A stretch of 64,000 nucleotides of DNA, taken from Ephemerocybe angulata (taxonomy: Eukaryota; Basidiomycota; Agaricomycetes; Agaricales; Psathyrellaceae). Shown here piece after piece: positions 30,660 through 42,931 of the stretch. Where the stretch lies: the NCBI GenBank assembly GCA_013368325.1, contig JAACJK010000227.1, positions 372,001 through 436,000 of the forward strand. The letters are read 5' to 3'. Made by a program: the position numbers and the translations under genes. Below the pieces are notes generated by a model. It had not been told where the DNA came from. It ran no database searches and saw only the letters and a program-made list of their open reading frames with translations. Position 1 is the first letter of the stretch, and the number at the start of each line of letters is the position of its first letter.

Positions 30660-31721
30660 CTACAGGAAACTACTAAAGGGTTTGGTGGCCGACAGATTCT
30701 TCCTGACCTCGGCCTTCCAGGTGCTTACCATCTCACAGCATGCCCTGCATCTGCAAGTCTGGCGGAGCACATAGTAGTGAGCATCGAAGATTCCTTCGAG
30801 GCGGTCGAAGCTAGCGCCTCTGAGCATCTTGAGATGGCCCTTTACAGTCATAGGGAGCGTTACTCTCATTGCAGCTACATAATTTGCCCAGGCCGTGCAG
30901 CCATCCCTTGGGGCCACAACATGCACATTGGCGGGGATGGACGTCAGAGCGTCTGACAATTCGACGAACTGCTCCCTGTATCTCATCTGGATTACAAGAA
31001 TCGTGAGTTATTCTAGGGTGTGTGTGCGCCAAAGACCATTGGCGAGAACTGCTCACCCATGCCAAGAAGGCTGTATCGTACCCTGTCAGGCGGCTCTTCA
31101 TGTAAGTGGTATCTAGGTCGACCATGAAAGGCGCCACTGCATCCGCAACATCGAGGTATCCGAACTTTGCCGCGTAAGCAAAGTACGCAATAGCTGTCCG
31201 GCCGTCCTTTACAAGTCGACCTCTAAAACACAGGTGTCAATGACCCAGATTGTTGCGGAGATTGGTTCAGGTATGAGGAACTTGACTCACTCCGCGCGAA
31301 TATGCTCACTGCACGCCGCCATCACCCCATACACGAAGTACTTCTCTCCCGCCTCCGCCAGTGCGAGAAGTTGATCACTCCCCAATCCCGATAAAGTGGG
31401 AAACTTCTGCTTGTGCATCCCACTGAGCAAGAGCTTGAGCGTCGCCCCGTTCTCTGAGAGATCAACGGGCTCCTTGGAATCGCTGACACTATCCGCACTG
31501 GGGAAACCGTCGCTGAAGTGCTCGAGGTTGGCCTTGTGTGCTCCGATGAGTTCTTGATCGCTTGATCGGAGGATCAAATCGATGGGGATGAGTTCGCTCA
31601 GATGAACCTTTTTTCCAACGACCATCTCGAGCAAAGGCAACGGGCGACCATTGCGCATAGTATGCCCCAACACGATGGAGGCAAGATGGAGGAGCCCTAC
31701 TTCAGGAGCGCGACCATACAT
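30660..31721 (-). CDS. BTB/POZ-domain protein
   Basis: Minus-strand exons 31721-31291, 31222-31057 and 30986-30660, with introns of 68 and 70 nt, give a protein of about 308 residues. The BTB core begins near residue 43 (IPIDLILRSSDQELIGAHKA), runs through VDLSENGATLKLLLSGMHKQ and ends with LALAEAGEKYFVYGVMAACS. A helical C-terminal part follows (YAAKFGYLDVADAVAPFM, then FVELSDALTSIPANV and a Cys-rich CRCRACC). Agarics carry many such BTB proteins, usually thought to work in protein-protein interaction, perhaps as ubiquitin-ligase adaptors; that role is not shown here. The start is uncertain: several in-frame ATGs occur (31721, 31658, 31625) and none has a distinct context. Confidence 0.75.
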
Positions 31722-31741
31722 ACCACCCTCCTACGCACCAT

Positions 31742-32688
31742 GTGCCCAACAGAGAGCCGCTAGCGAAGAGGAACGTTGGAATCGTCGCCAAGCTTTCAGT
31801 CACCCACTCCCTGCCGTCGGTAGTTCTCCAAAGAAGCGTGCTAATCCTGAATCAGCCAGTGTTATGCCTGGAGGCGCCATCAGAAGAAATACTTGAGAAA
31901 TACCACATCTCTTGCCAGTGCCCCAACCCCGAAGAGCTTTACCATCAAACAACTCCCAAAGAGTTCGTGAAGTTCGCTGCGAGGCTATTTCTCGGCAAAA
32001 TGACGATCAATACGCGAGAAACGACGATAGCTTTGTATAAAGAGGCTTGGGCACGGGTATATCAAGGCGATCCCCCGATGTATGACGGACAGCCGTTGGA
32101 CCTCGTTCACGATGACCGATATCCTGTGGATGTCGCGTGGGGTGATACCCCAATCTATCGACTGCCCGTACCTCATCCGGTCGGCCCACCGCCAATCCTT
32201 CTTGTTCAACCGCCCCAACCACCCTTTGTGGTTAACACCGACCAGGTGCGTCCCTTCTCATTACTTTGAGCCACTCGTCGCCACTCGGGCACCCGCGGTG
32301 CCACTCCACATTTCTCGCTCATGCCACACGGGAGCCTTTTACAACCTCTCATAGACGATCTCTTCCCGGTTTCATTTAATATCGACACAATCTTACCTCA
32401 GGTACCAGCAGTAGTCCACCCACCACCTCAAAGTCGCACCTTATGCCCATACCCCCAATCGTCGACCATCTACTCAACGAGATTGACGAACTTAAGGAAG
32501 CGCTTGCGACGGAAGTGGAGCGCGGGAGAAAGCAAAAGGAGGAGGTTGACGCTTTGAGGAAGGAAGTCGGTGAGTTGAAAGCGGTATCAGCGACCGTGAC
32601 GATGGGCCGCCCAGAGTTCATGGCGTACGCCCTCCTCGGGAAAAAGGTCTGCGATGCCATGAATATCGCAGAATCTCTAGTGGGGTGA
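31742..32688 (+). CDS. Unknown protein with C-terminal coiled coil; exon model uncertain
   Basis: Two coding-like blocks lie on the plus strand, divergent from the BTB gene. The first, ending at about 32,245 before GTGCGT, includes NPEELYHQTTPKEFVKF, then a Tyr/Pro-rich stretch ending in PPPILLVQPPQPPF. The second, from about 32,402, encodes a coiled coil (HLLNEIDELKEALATEVERG, then KEEVDALRKEVGEL) and stops at 32688 or continues through a GTGAGT donor there. A third block near 31,790-31,890 (SSPKKRANPESAS) may be the N-terminus in another frame. I could not find splice sites that join the two main blocks in frame, so the boundaries are provisional and decay is possible. No family recognised. 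Confidence 0.4.
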
Positions 32689-33881
32689 GTATATGGACGA
32701 ACTGGGTGGGCTTGGCCATGCTTTCAGGACATTTGGGTGAGGAGTGAATTTCCAAAAGCGGGGGACAATCAGTTTCAAAGCAATATTCGGGCGTTAGTCG
32801 ACGTGGACGTGCGAATCTTCCTGTGTGTCGTTTATTGTGTAAAAAATAGTTCGAGTGAAGACGTGTGCAAAACCAGTGCCTCGCTGATATACCGGTCTCA
32901 AGTTATTGCACGTATTGTACTTTGTGAGATCAACTGACCATTAACCTTATGTGGTTCACCTTATGTATCTTGGGCGCTTATTTTCCCTGACCACTCAACC
33001 CCCATCGAAGGAAGGTTAGCCCGTACCAAGCTAGTACCACAGGCACATTTAAAAAGCATCGTCCATACGTTCATTTGGATAGAAGCACCTATGCCTTCAC
33101 AATAAAGCATGTGGCACCGGAGATGCTTGTATCCGACCATATGCTCTAGTGACAGCGGCAGTATAGCCGTCGGCCTCCCTCGCCGCTTGAAGGCGCCGTG
33201 GTTTGCCTAGATATCGATCACCCTCTTGATTTGCACACTCCGGATCCTGGGGCTGATAAATCACCGATAATTCGGCTAACTTACCTCAGAGCGCAGTCCT
33301 TGCTTTGCACTGTTCCATCACAAACGGTGTTCCGCATTGTCGGATTGTCGTAAGACAACACCCACATGAATGTGCTACGTACCACTTAGAGGAGAAATAA
33401 GCTGCTGACGACCCACTTGTACTGTATTGATTTTACATTTGAGGGACCTAATGTGCCAAACAATCTCTCTTGGAGCTCCGAAGGCAGTATAGGAGCAGAA
33501 CAGGGTATACTGGATGTAGATCACGCATTACGCGCCCAGATCATCCAACAATATAACGCCAAGTGACTTGGTGCGGCCTCTAGCCTCCATTAGTAACATC
33601 GAAACCCATCCCATAAGCATTATAGAACAGCCCTCTGCAGTTAAAATTACTCGAAGGAAGATAGAACATTGCGGTCTGTGCTTCTCTCCGATGACGGCGC
33701 GCTGATCACAGGCGAACCTGGGACGCTCCCCTATCCACTGTATCCAGTCTACTATTTCTGAAATAATTATAGTCGGGGCTAAGGATTGCCGCAGAATAAC
33801 CCCGAATTTGAATAAGGTATAAAGGGAGCTGGGCTCTGTGCATCAAGGACAGGTCATTAACCACTCTTCCACTCTTCAAGC
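32689..33881. other. Intergenic; nothing recognised except the CVNH promoter
   Basis: No supported open frame or RNA gene. GGTATAAAGG near 33,818 is a TATA-like box about 65 bp before the next ATG. Confidence 0.5.
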
Positions 33882-34357
33882 ATGCGCTACTCAGCTATTA
33901 GCTACTTCGGCGTTGCAGCACTCGCCACAATGCAAGGTGCTCAAGCTCGGGGAGACTTTTCTAGCTCCTGCACCAACTACTTTATTGAGGGAAACAACTT
34001 TCTCCGGGCGACGTGCGGCAACGGCCAGGGTGGCCAGGTCAACTCCGCGCTCAACCTCAACGCATGCATTGGCATTGACCCCAACAATCTGGTTTGCCGA
34101 CCCAAGTAGGCATCCTTCGTATTCAGCTCAGAACAGTGACTAATGGGGCCTTCAGTGGTAATTATGCCGCACAAGGATGTGCTGGGTGCTTGATCCGTAC
34201 TGGGGCCTTCATGCTTTGCAGCTGCCCTGGTGGCAATAAGATTGCTGACTTGGGTACGAGAAGAGTCATCATCACTCGACATTCCACATCTGACGATATG
34301 GGTCATATTATAGATGAGTGCGTCGCCAATCGTGGTGGTATCCTGGCTTGCGCTTAG
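33882..34357 (+). CDS. Secreted CVNH-type (cyanovirin-N homology) lectin
   Basis: Exons 33882-34105, 34156-34253 and 34314-34357 join in frame to 121 residues. The first intron (50 nt) has a TGACTAAT branch point. The N-terminus is a signal peptide (MRYSAISYFGVAALATMQG then AQA). The mature part fits the two-repeat CVNH fold: FSSSCTNYFIEGNNFLRATC, ALNLNACIGIDPNNLVC, GNYAAQGCAGCL and LCSCPG, ending ADLDECVANRGGILACA. CVNH proteins bind high-mannose glycans. The second repeat is more Cys-rich than usual. The exon joins restore the family pattern (CRPNGNYA and DLDECV), which supports the model. Likely secreted; target unknown. Confidence 0.8.
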
Positions 34358-34835
34358 GTCGGAGACGCTTGCCGCTTGGACTTGCTCGAAGATCGGCCCG
34401 CGGCCAACAAGTAAACTGTCAATGCATTAGTAGCGCTGTATTAAGGCTATGTTTGTCAGGGATTAGAATACCTTTCTTTGTCAATATCCAAAGGTTGCAT
34501 TTGGTAAATGGCTGGAGGACTGCCCCAACGGCTCTTGTTCCAAGGAGTCGATGCGTGCAAAGATAGGTGTGAAACGGCGTTGCGGAATATCCGTGACTTT
34601 AGTAGGTACGTGTAACGTTTTTAAGAGATTCGGATGTCCTGCATATGTGACTATGTTTCCGACCATAGCTATACTTGGGCATAGTGATATCTTCGAACGT
34701 GAACCATCAACTGACCTAAGTCTTTCAAAATGCATTCGGACTAATCTTTTCCATAATTTCTTCAACAATCGCTTCTCTATATCAATTTATCATCGGTATG
34801 TGCGTGTGTGGATGTTGCGTGCGGCTATTGTCTGA
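34358..34835. other. Intergenic; nothing recognised
   Basis: Short open frames only, without domains or splice structure. Confidence 0.45.
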
Positions 34836-35333
34836 GTGCGAGTGCCAGACTTGGATGTATTCATCTTGTGCAATGGCACCCCTCCTCTAGACCACGTTAC
34901 TGCTGCCGTTATTCTTCTCAACGCCTTTCATCATGCCATCAAGTTCGACTATCCAGATATTGCAGATGCAGCCGCGCCAAACACGATCGGCGCTCAAATT
35001 GATGAGATTGAGCAATTTCAAGACTGCTCTGGTGGAGTAACCTAATGGGTATGCATCTCCCCCTCCACTTCCAAGCCTATCCCTATTTACACTGGATCGC
35101 CTCACCAGGTCGCATATCGCAACAAGTACTTAGCGATTGTCAGGCTGGTGACGACCAGTCCTCCTGAATGGAGAAGCAAGAAGGGAAAGGTACATTATTG
35201 TGAGAATTGGAGCCCTTACTTCGAAGAGGTTCAGAAAAGGCTACCTAGAGATGATCCAGGCTACCTCCGTACTCTTAGAGGCAAGGACTTCAGCGAGCTT
35301 CGGGGGATAATTGAAAGCAAAATGCATGGCTGA
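34836..35333 (+). pseudogene. BTB-family C-terminal remnant
   Basis: Two exons, 34836-35036 and 35109-35333, join in phase across a 72-nt intron. The encoded HHAIKFDYPDIADAAAP matches the C-terminal part of the BTB gene at 30660-31721 (YAAKFGYLDVADAVAP), and AYRNKYLAIVRLV lies at the same relative place as its RYREQFVELSDAL. The BTB fold itself is absent upstream and there is no convincing start, so this is the 3' half of a paralog. The remaining frame is open to its stop. Confidence 0.65.
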
Positions 35334-35559
35334 ACGATTGCACTGCGACGAGGGCTCCATATTCTGGGACGTCATGCCATCGGAGGGTGCGCGCATGGGT
35401 CCAGAGCTGTGAAGAGGCACTGCGAAATATCGGTACATATGCGAGCTATCTTGAAGGCGATACGGGGGCGACATGAAGTGTCAAATTCACAAATAATGGA
35501 ATACATGAAATCAACTACTAGTGCATCTGTCGACGTTTTTCAACCCTAGTCGGAAAACG

Positions 35560-37143
35560 CTAATACTCATAGGTGTAGCACTGGGGGTACCATTCTGTCT
35601 TCAGCGCCAACCCAATGGGCACGTCCGGGCCCAAATCTGAAGTTATCGAGTTAAGACCTGTCGAATCGAACCGATAGATATCACTCACTGTTAAGAGGCA
35701 AGTCATCACAAATACTATCGGTGCCGCCTTCACGTCCACGGAAGTCGTATTGGTAGCCTTCTTTCTTGTTCTGCCATTCCCACCAAACGTGATCAACGTT
35801 GCCGTGGTGCAGGTACTGAATGCATCGTCATATTAGTTGGGCTGTCTCACGCGCGTGGATATTACTCACGAAAAGTGGGTCATTGGCCCCGAATACTTGC
35901 GATCCTCCCCACGGGGTGCCATCCAGCCTGATAAGACTAAGATGGAAGTCGGATAAGAATCCTATGGTCAAACGTACCAGTTGAAGCTCTGAGCATCGCC
36001 CCCAAGGAAGAAGTGTCCGCTGTTGTGAAGGCTGCGGAAGTTAGGCTCATCCAGTCCGTCAATCATGGTTTCGAACTGCCAAAAGTCAGTGGCCGAGAGA
36101 ACTCGCTCGCGGGCTGTCTTGTTACTGTAGATGCGATGTCACATGTGTGCACTCGAGAACACACACACACAAACTCACATCGTGTCGCTCAAAGCGATGC
36201 CATATTTGTTGTCTGGGTTGTAGAGGGCATCGGGGGTGAAGTTGCGGACGAGGAAGTGTGGCAAGGGAAGGTTGGGCTGGTAATGTCATGAAAGATGGAA
36301 TTAATTAGTAAATAAATCGAAGATCTATGCTCAATGGCCACATACTCGGTAATTCGCGAAAGCCCCTTTATCAACAATGAACCCTCCTGCTCGTCCTCCG
36401 AGTTCATTGATGGGAACTGATCCGCCATCGCCGAAGCCGATTTCAGGGTCATTGGAGAAGACGGGGGCGCTATAGAAATTCGGTCCTGCATCAAGCGTGT
36501 AGTCCCAGTAGCTATTTAAAGGAATATTAGACGTGGTTGTGAAAAGTAAGGAAGGGGTTTGACCCACGGGACGGGCCCTTTGTAGCCACACAGCTTCTCA
36601 AGGGAGTACCCATGATGCCACACAAACCACCGATGCCATGGTAAGAATTTGGGTCCAGCATGGTACCGTACGAAGCCTTGAGCGTGGGCCTAAAAAAGAA
36701 AATCAGTGAATGTCACAGGACATTAAGGCAAGGAGGGTTACGTTGGTGAGTCCGTCGTGGAAGGTGAAAGTCTCGTTAGCCGTCAAACCAAAGTTGGGCG
36801 ACTTTTGGAGACATTTTTCGGCACGAATATACGCCTTCTTCTCTTTGGTAGTAAGACGACGCCACTCCTTTCTTACCCGTATCCTTTCGCACTGTAAGGC
36901 CTTGCCTGGATGGGCAGGGGGCTTTCCTATCTCTTTGAACACCTCCAAGGCGGCAACAGCATCCTTGGCGGCAGCACGAAATGCGGGGTAGTCCAAGTAC
37001 GGAATGAGAGGGTTGGAGATGTTGACCTCCGAAGGACAACCTCGCTTGGAGATGTTTTGTACTTGGGAGCTGACGGGGCTCCCAGCTGCGAGCTGTGCAA
37101 AGGGGGCGAGAGCTATGGCGCAGAGAAGAACTGAGGAGAACAT
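35560..37143 (-). CDS. Secreted tyrosinase-like dicopper oxidase
   Basis: Eight minus-strand exons (37143-36742, 36689-36568, 36511-36346, 36276-36179, 36124-35978, 35927-35870, 35815-35689, 35636-35560) join in frame to 398 residues. A signal peptide (MFSSVLLCAIALAPFAQLA) precedes about 100 residues with paired Cys. The CuA site is seen in AHAQGF, RYHAGPKFLPWHRWFVWHHG and the CuB site in LHNSGHFFLGG and YLHHGNVDHVWWEWQ, supplying the histidines of the type-3 copper centre; YWDYTLD is also typical. The family oxidises phenols to quinones. The short C-terminus after the core lacks the long placeholder domain of cytosolic mushroom tyrosinases, so this is the short secreted class. GTATATAAG about 40 bp upstream of the ATG is a good TATA box. 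Confidence 0.85.
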
Positions 37144-39118
37144 AATGGTGAAGCTCTGAGGACATCCTCAAAAGTAGGGTGTGCTTATATACTCGCCACA
37201 ACCTCACGTCCAGTATGATTTATAGGCTTCCCAGAATAGCTGCAGGGAAAGAGTCAACATATGGAGGAGCTATCCACATCGAATAGGCGACTTCTTTCGA
37301 ACCCAGGGATACAGTAACTCGGGTAAACTGCATGAAAACTGGCAAGGACCAAGCAGTAAATTCAGAGGATGATGGGGACGAACAAACCTCGGACCATTAT
37401 GAGAGGCATTTCAACAACTTCTCGGACGCATGAAAACACTGAATGACGATGGTCGTTGTTCTTTCCAAGGAAACTGAAGCATATACTCATTTAATTGCGG
37501 CTCACTGTGGCTTCTATATCGTTTCAGTAAGACGTAATATGAGACTCACTGCACCATAAAAGGATTTCGCCGTGATAATCACAGCTAGAGCTAGAGGCGG
37601 CCAGTTCTTCACAGAAGTTCATGGCAGATGATGGGGATTTAGACGCCCATTACTTTAGTATTGAAATGCTATGTATAGTCCAGAGAAGTCGCTAAACTTC
37701 TGAAGCTTGTTCCCCTTTAGGACTCCGCTCGTGGTACACCGTGAGGTATTCCGACTCGCTGCCTACGGATGCAACCGTGGGATATACTTTAACAATGGCC
37801 CTCTAAACCGAAGGCTAAAAAGCCACTGAGAGCTACGACGTATCGGCTTCAACTCTTGAAGAACAACCAACATCACGGTGTACACATACCTCTGACCAGG
37901 CCAGACGATCGCTATAGATTATCGGTACATAAACTCTGTAAACCCGACTCGGGGGTTGGAAGCTGTTGTGTGAACCAACGTCTCTGATTAATCTGAATCT
38001 GCAAGCCACGAGGTTAAAGAAATCGGCTGAATTCCTACAAAGAAGACTTCTCTCAAAGTCCTATTGAATACATAAGAAGCGACTGCAATCATTTGCCATG
38101 TGTCGGGTCCTACTGGCAAACATGACGCCCAAGTGACGGGCGTCTCGGGCGTTAGGTGTGGTTTTACATCGAGAGAAGATCAAACCAAATTTCCCAGCGC
38201 CCACTAATTGACGCTGCTTCTAAATATTTGAAAGATAACAGTATGTACCTTGTGCTAGATCAGGAACTACCGAAGAGATTTAGGACACCTTCATCATGTA
38301 TCAGGACTCAGTGGTGGACATTATGGGGAGTAATATGCCCACGACATCATGGGATCGAAGAAGCCAGTGACTGTCTGCATAGTTTTAGAGTGGATAGAGT
38401 GATCCAATGGAGTGGTTCCAGCAAGAGATGGCTGGAACCGACTTATCTGCAGTTGGGCAGTTGAAACTTAACTGGGACCTTCTTCGTTGAGCTTGTGAAG
38501 TACATGCTTCGGGCGGTCTATAGGGTCCCTGGTTGTGCGGCATTAGCGCGAGATACTCCCTCTTTTCACATCTAGAATACCTCTTCGGAGAAATCGCCAC
38601 CGAGGGCCAAAGACCGAGGCGGCATCACCAGACGCAAGTAAAATCCGAAAGCTTCTCAGATTATGATTAGGATGTGCCAAACTGTGTCGAAGGAATTCCT
38701 TTTGACAACCCACCCACAATACACAGATACTCGTACTATCAAACAGCCGGTGTGTGTGTGTTTCTAAGGTCAAGTCACGCCGTACAGGCACCCATCCCCC
38801 AAGTTGAAGGGTCGCCAGGTGCATCGGCATTTTTGCTCAGGACGTATCCAATGACACATGCAACCCCCAACCAACCTTGAGGCCTTGAGGCGCATAGCCG
38901 CAACGAAGCGCCAGGTGCAGGCAGCCATCTCAAACAACAGCGCCATATGTAGAGCCAGATCTATGTTCAATAACAAGATACAATTCCAAATACTACAGAT
39001 ACACTATACAAAGAACTACGAATACAAATCTACACACTCCAATCCAAACTCAAAAGAAGTAAAGATACAAAAAAATCGTTCAAAGATCATAAAAAGTCAT
39101 AAAGTTAAACTCCACCCC
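37144..39118. other. About 2 kb without a supported gene
   Basis: The left end is the tyrosinase promoter. Elsewhere only short unspliced frames occur; none has a recognisable motif. Base composition is more AT-rich than in the genes to the right. No tandem repeat stands out. Confidence 0.5.
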
Positions 39119-42100
39119 TCAAACCCTCCCAGCACTCCTCGCACTCGCCTCACTATACACCCTCAACTCCCTAACCCTCTCCTCCCCCCACTCTCCTCCC
39201 CCCATCTCCGCCCGCACACTCACCCTCTCCGCCTCCACCTCCGCCGCCCCACTCCTCCCAAGGCCAAGCCCAAACGCCCGCGTAAGCGGCGCATGCCCCA
39301 TCATCGGACTCCACCCCTTTAGATTACCCCCATGAATCGGCGACGACACCGCCTGCGCCTTGCCCCTCGACGCACTCGGCGACGGCGGCGCTCCAAGCCC
39401 CACACCCCTCTGCTGCTCTCTCAACCTCTGCTTATCCTTCTCCTTATTCTTATCCTTCCTCGGCGTCGGAGTGGGCGTAACATCGGCGTCCGACTCGTCC
39501 GCGCGATCACCCATACTCTTCCTCCCCTTCGCGCGGGGCGTGGACGCCACAGCCGTTGTAGCTGCCGCGGAAGTGGAGGTGCTCGCAGCGCTGAGAGTGC
39601 GCTTACGCGCAGCCACCCACGCTTTAGGCTTCCACTTGCTCCCGCCGCTACTGGGACTCCGACCTAAAACGGGAAGCTTGCCGGGACTCTGAGGCGGGGT
39701 GGCGAGGGCGGTGGCTCCAGCAGCGGCGGTAGGAGTCCGAGGCGAGTCGGGTCCGCGCGAGAGAGACCTAGCGCGCTTCACAGCCTGCGCAGTGGGCACG
39801 AGCCGTCCACGCGCACCACCACTCTGCGTCCTCGTCCTTGTACGTTCCGTCCTCCCACCATCCTTCCCCTCCTCCTTCCCATCCCCATCCCCATCCCCAT
39901 CCCCATCCTTCCTGGTGAGAACGTCGTGAACCTGCTTCGCCTGAACCGACGAGGGAAGACCCTCCCCATCCCTCCCACTCTCATACATCTCCCTCACATC
40001 CTTAATAATCACCGTCGAACTCCGACTTAGATCGCTAAACCCACTCCCCTGCCTCGACGGGTGCGCCGAATGCCCCGCGCCCCGCGCCGCCGCGCGCGAC
40101 TTGATAAGATTCCCAATCGCCACCGTGTCCATCCTCGCAAGGCCACTCGCACCTTCAACAAGCCCGTTCTGCTGAGCCGAAGGCGAAGAATGCGACATTG
40201 ACACAGCAACACCGGCGGAGGAGGTGGTAATGGTGGTAGCGGTGGTGGATGGGGTGATAGAGGCCAGAGCAGCAGCACCCGAGACCCCGCGCGGCGACGT
40301 AGCCGTATACGGAAAACTCGACGTAAACTGCGAATTCGCAGAAACAATCACCGGACTCGCAGCATACGGCACCTCCCCCTCGCCCATCTCAGGCCAAAGC
40401 TCCGACGCACTCGGGGACGGCAGCCCACCCTCCCCCTCCCCCTCCCTCTCCCTCTCCCCATCCCTATCCTCCCTCATTCGATCCTCCGCACCCTCATCCT
40501 CGCGCTCGGCAAGAACACCCATAACCCCAGTGCCCTTCCTCCGGAGACTCCCGCCCCCACCCCCAAGCCTCAAACTCCCCCTCCCCCCTCGTCCTAGGGA
40601 GGCGTAGTTCGACGCGGCCGTCCCCGCGCGCGAGAGGCTCACCGACATCTGGCTGTACATGCTCACACTGTCGTCCGAGCCCGTCGGCGAGGGCTGCTCT
40701 CTTTCCCTCTCCCTCTCCCTCTCCCTCTCCCTGTCTGTATCGTCGGGGTGCAGAATGAAAGGCCTGGATGCGATCGAACCTAGAGAGGAGCCGTATGCGA
40801 AGAAGTTCGTGTTGTTGTTCGCGTTGTTGTTGTTGGAGGAGGAGGAGGAGGAGTGGACGGGGGTAGAGCTACCCATCACACCATCCACATACGCCCTCGC
40901 AAAAGCCCGTGCGCCCTCCGCGCTCTTCATCACCCCTCCCATACCCTCTCCCCCTCCCATACCCCCTCTCCCTCCTGCACCCAACCCAGCCACATTCACC
41001 CCCTCCCCTTCAACCGAGTCATGAGAGTTATAAGCATCCCCAAACACATCCGCCGGCCCACCCACGCGCTGGCCCGCCTTCACCCGCCGCTCGAACGACG
41101 CCATGAACGGGTTCTCGATGCAGGCGTAGATGTCGACGGGGGTGCTCTTCGTTGTTCCTGTGGTGTTGGTGGTGGCGGTGGTCTTGGTGGTGGCGAAGGG
41201 GTTCTCGGTGGCGGGGACGTTAGGGGCGGCGGCGGTGGAGGATGAAGGAGAGGTGGTGGTGGTGAAGGGATTAAGAGCGTCCTGGGTAGACTTCTTAGGC
41301 GAGGAAGGCGCGCGCGCCGGCGCGGGCCTCGGGATACCCGTGTCGAGCCTCAGTGCACCTACACACACGCATCGTCAGTACACTAGCCCATTCAACTAAC
41401 GAGAAAGAAAGAACGCACCGCGATCCAAAGGATACTCAGCGTACGGATCAAAACTCTCCTCCACCCTCGCACTCCTCTTACTAAACCCGCTCCCGGCCTG
41501 CAGACCCTCCGCGACGACGCCTCCGCGAGCGGTCGAGTTTGTGCGGTAGTAGAAGTAGAGGTCGTCGTGCTTCCCACTCGCATTCACATTCGGATTCGCG
41601 TTCGCATCTTGGGCTTGAGCTTGCGCTTGAGTTGAGGTGTTGGCGTTCGCGTTCACGTTCAAGTGAGAGTACTCGGTGTCGGATGGGACGGGCTTGCGCG
41701 CACTCGAAAACGGCGACCCACTCGTTGAAGTAGGACTCGTAGGCGACGTAGGACTCGTAGGACTAGTCGGCGCAGCCTCGTACCGATGCTCTCCCTGGAC
41801 CGCACCAGGCTTCCGCACACCCCTCCTTCCCGTAGAGTTAATGAGCGGGACGTCCACCATATCCATCTCCCCCTCGCGTCCACCCTCCTCCTTCCCCCCG
41901 TCCTGTGTCTGGCCGGTAAGGCGCCCAGCGGCACGGTGCGCGATACTCTGAAGCGCAGTGCGCGTCGAAGGATACACCCGCTCGAACCCATCCGGCATCT
42001 CGAAGCTAAACTCCTGCCCATATCCCTCCTTCCCCTCCTTCCCATCTCCATCTCCATCCTTCTCCCCTTTCCCCTTGCTCCACCCGAACTCCTTCCCCTT

Positions 42101-42931
42101 CTTCTTCCTCCCGAACTCCTGACCGAACTCCTTCCGCCCGAACTCCTTCCCCCTCCCGAATTCCTCGCCGAACGCCGAGGCGCCGTCGGCTGCACCCCGC
42201 CCCGCGCATCCAGCCGCGAGTCGGGCGTTGCGCCGCCGCATAAGGGGGACGATGATAACTGCTACCACGATGCAGAGCACGACGAGCCCTGCGGCGAGGC
42301 CGCCGATTATGGCTGCTACGTCGTTGATCTTGCTCCCATTCCCATCTCCGTTCGCACTCGCACTTCCATTTCCGTTTCCGTTGTTGGAGAGAGAGCCGTC
42401 GTTCGAAGCAGAGTTATCGGAGGAGGAAGAAGAGGACGATGAGGAAGGAGATGGGGATGGGGAGATGGGAGGATGAGCGGCGTTCGCCACCGCCGACGCG
42501 CGCTGCGCCACGACGGAAGAGACGGAGGATGAGACGGAGGACGAGATTGATTGGAGGGCTGGGATGTCTAGTGTTGGGTAGGAGGCGACTGTCATACCGC
42601 CTATCGCCTTGTCTACGAGCGTCACCGTCGATACCGCCGATTCCAAGGATCCAGACGGAGTCGCTGGAGGGGAGAGCGGGGACGAGAGGGCGGGGGAGGT
42701 GGTGGGAGTGGGAGAGAGGGGCGATAGGGGCGAGGATAGGGGAGCGTTGGAGGATAGGGGAGCGTTGGAGGATAGGGGTAGGGGAGAGGAGATGCTCGTG
42801 AGGGGCATGGCGTGCGACGCGATGGAAGAAGAGAGGGACGAGGAGGCGGCGGCGTTGGGGAGGGAGGCGGCCTGCAGGAGGGAGAGGAGGGCGGGTTTGT
42901 CCGGGATTAGGGTTATGGTTTTGGTGGACAT
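39119..42931 (-). CDS. Single-pass membrane protein with Ser/Pro-rich outside and long low-complexity cytoplasmic tail
   Basis: Minus-strand exon 1 (42931-41419) and exon 2 (41358-39119) join in phase across a 60-nt intron to about 1250 residues. The start MSTKTITLIPDKPALL is the ATG nearest the conserved-looking body; the frame is open further upstream. About 200 Ser/Pro/Ala-rich residues precede one transmembrane helix (AAIIGGLAAGLVVLCIVVAV, then basic MRRRNAR), as in Mid2/Wsc-like wall sensors. The tail has repeated EFGR/KEFG units near residue 265, a PTS repeat and an Arg-Glu repeat, then dispersed SP and NPF motifs (DALNPF, ENPFATT, ENPFMASF) that could bind EH-domain endocytic proteins. 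Function is inferred from architecture only. No signal peptide is evident, which is odd for this layout. Confidence 0.65.
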
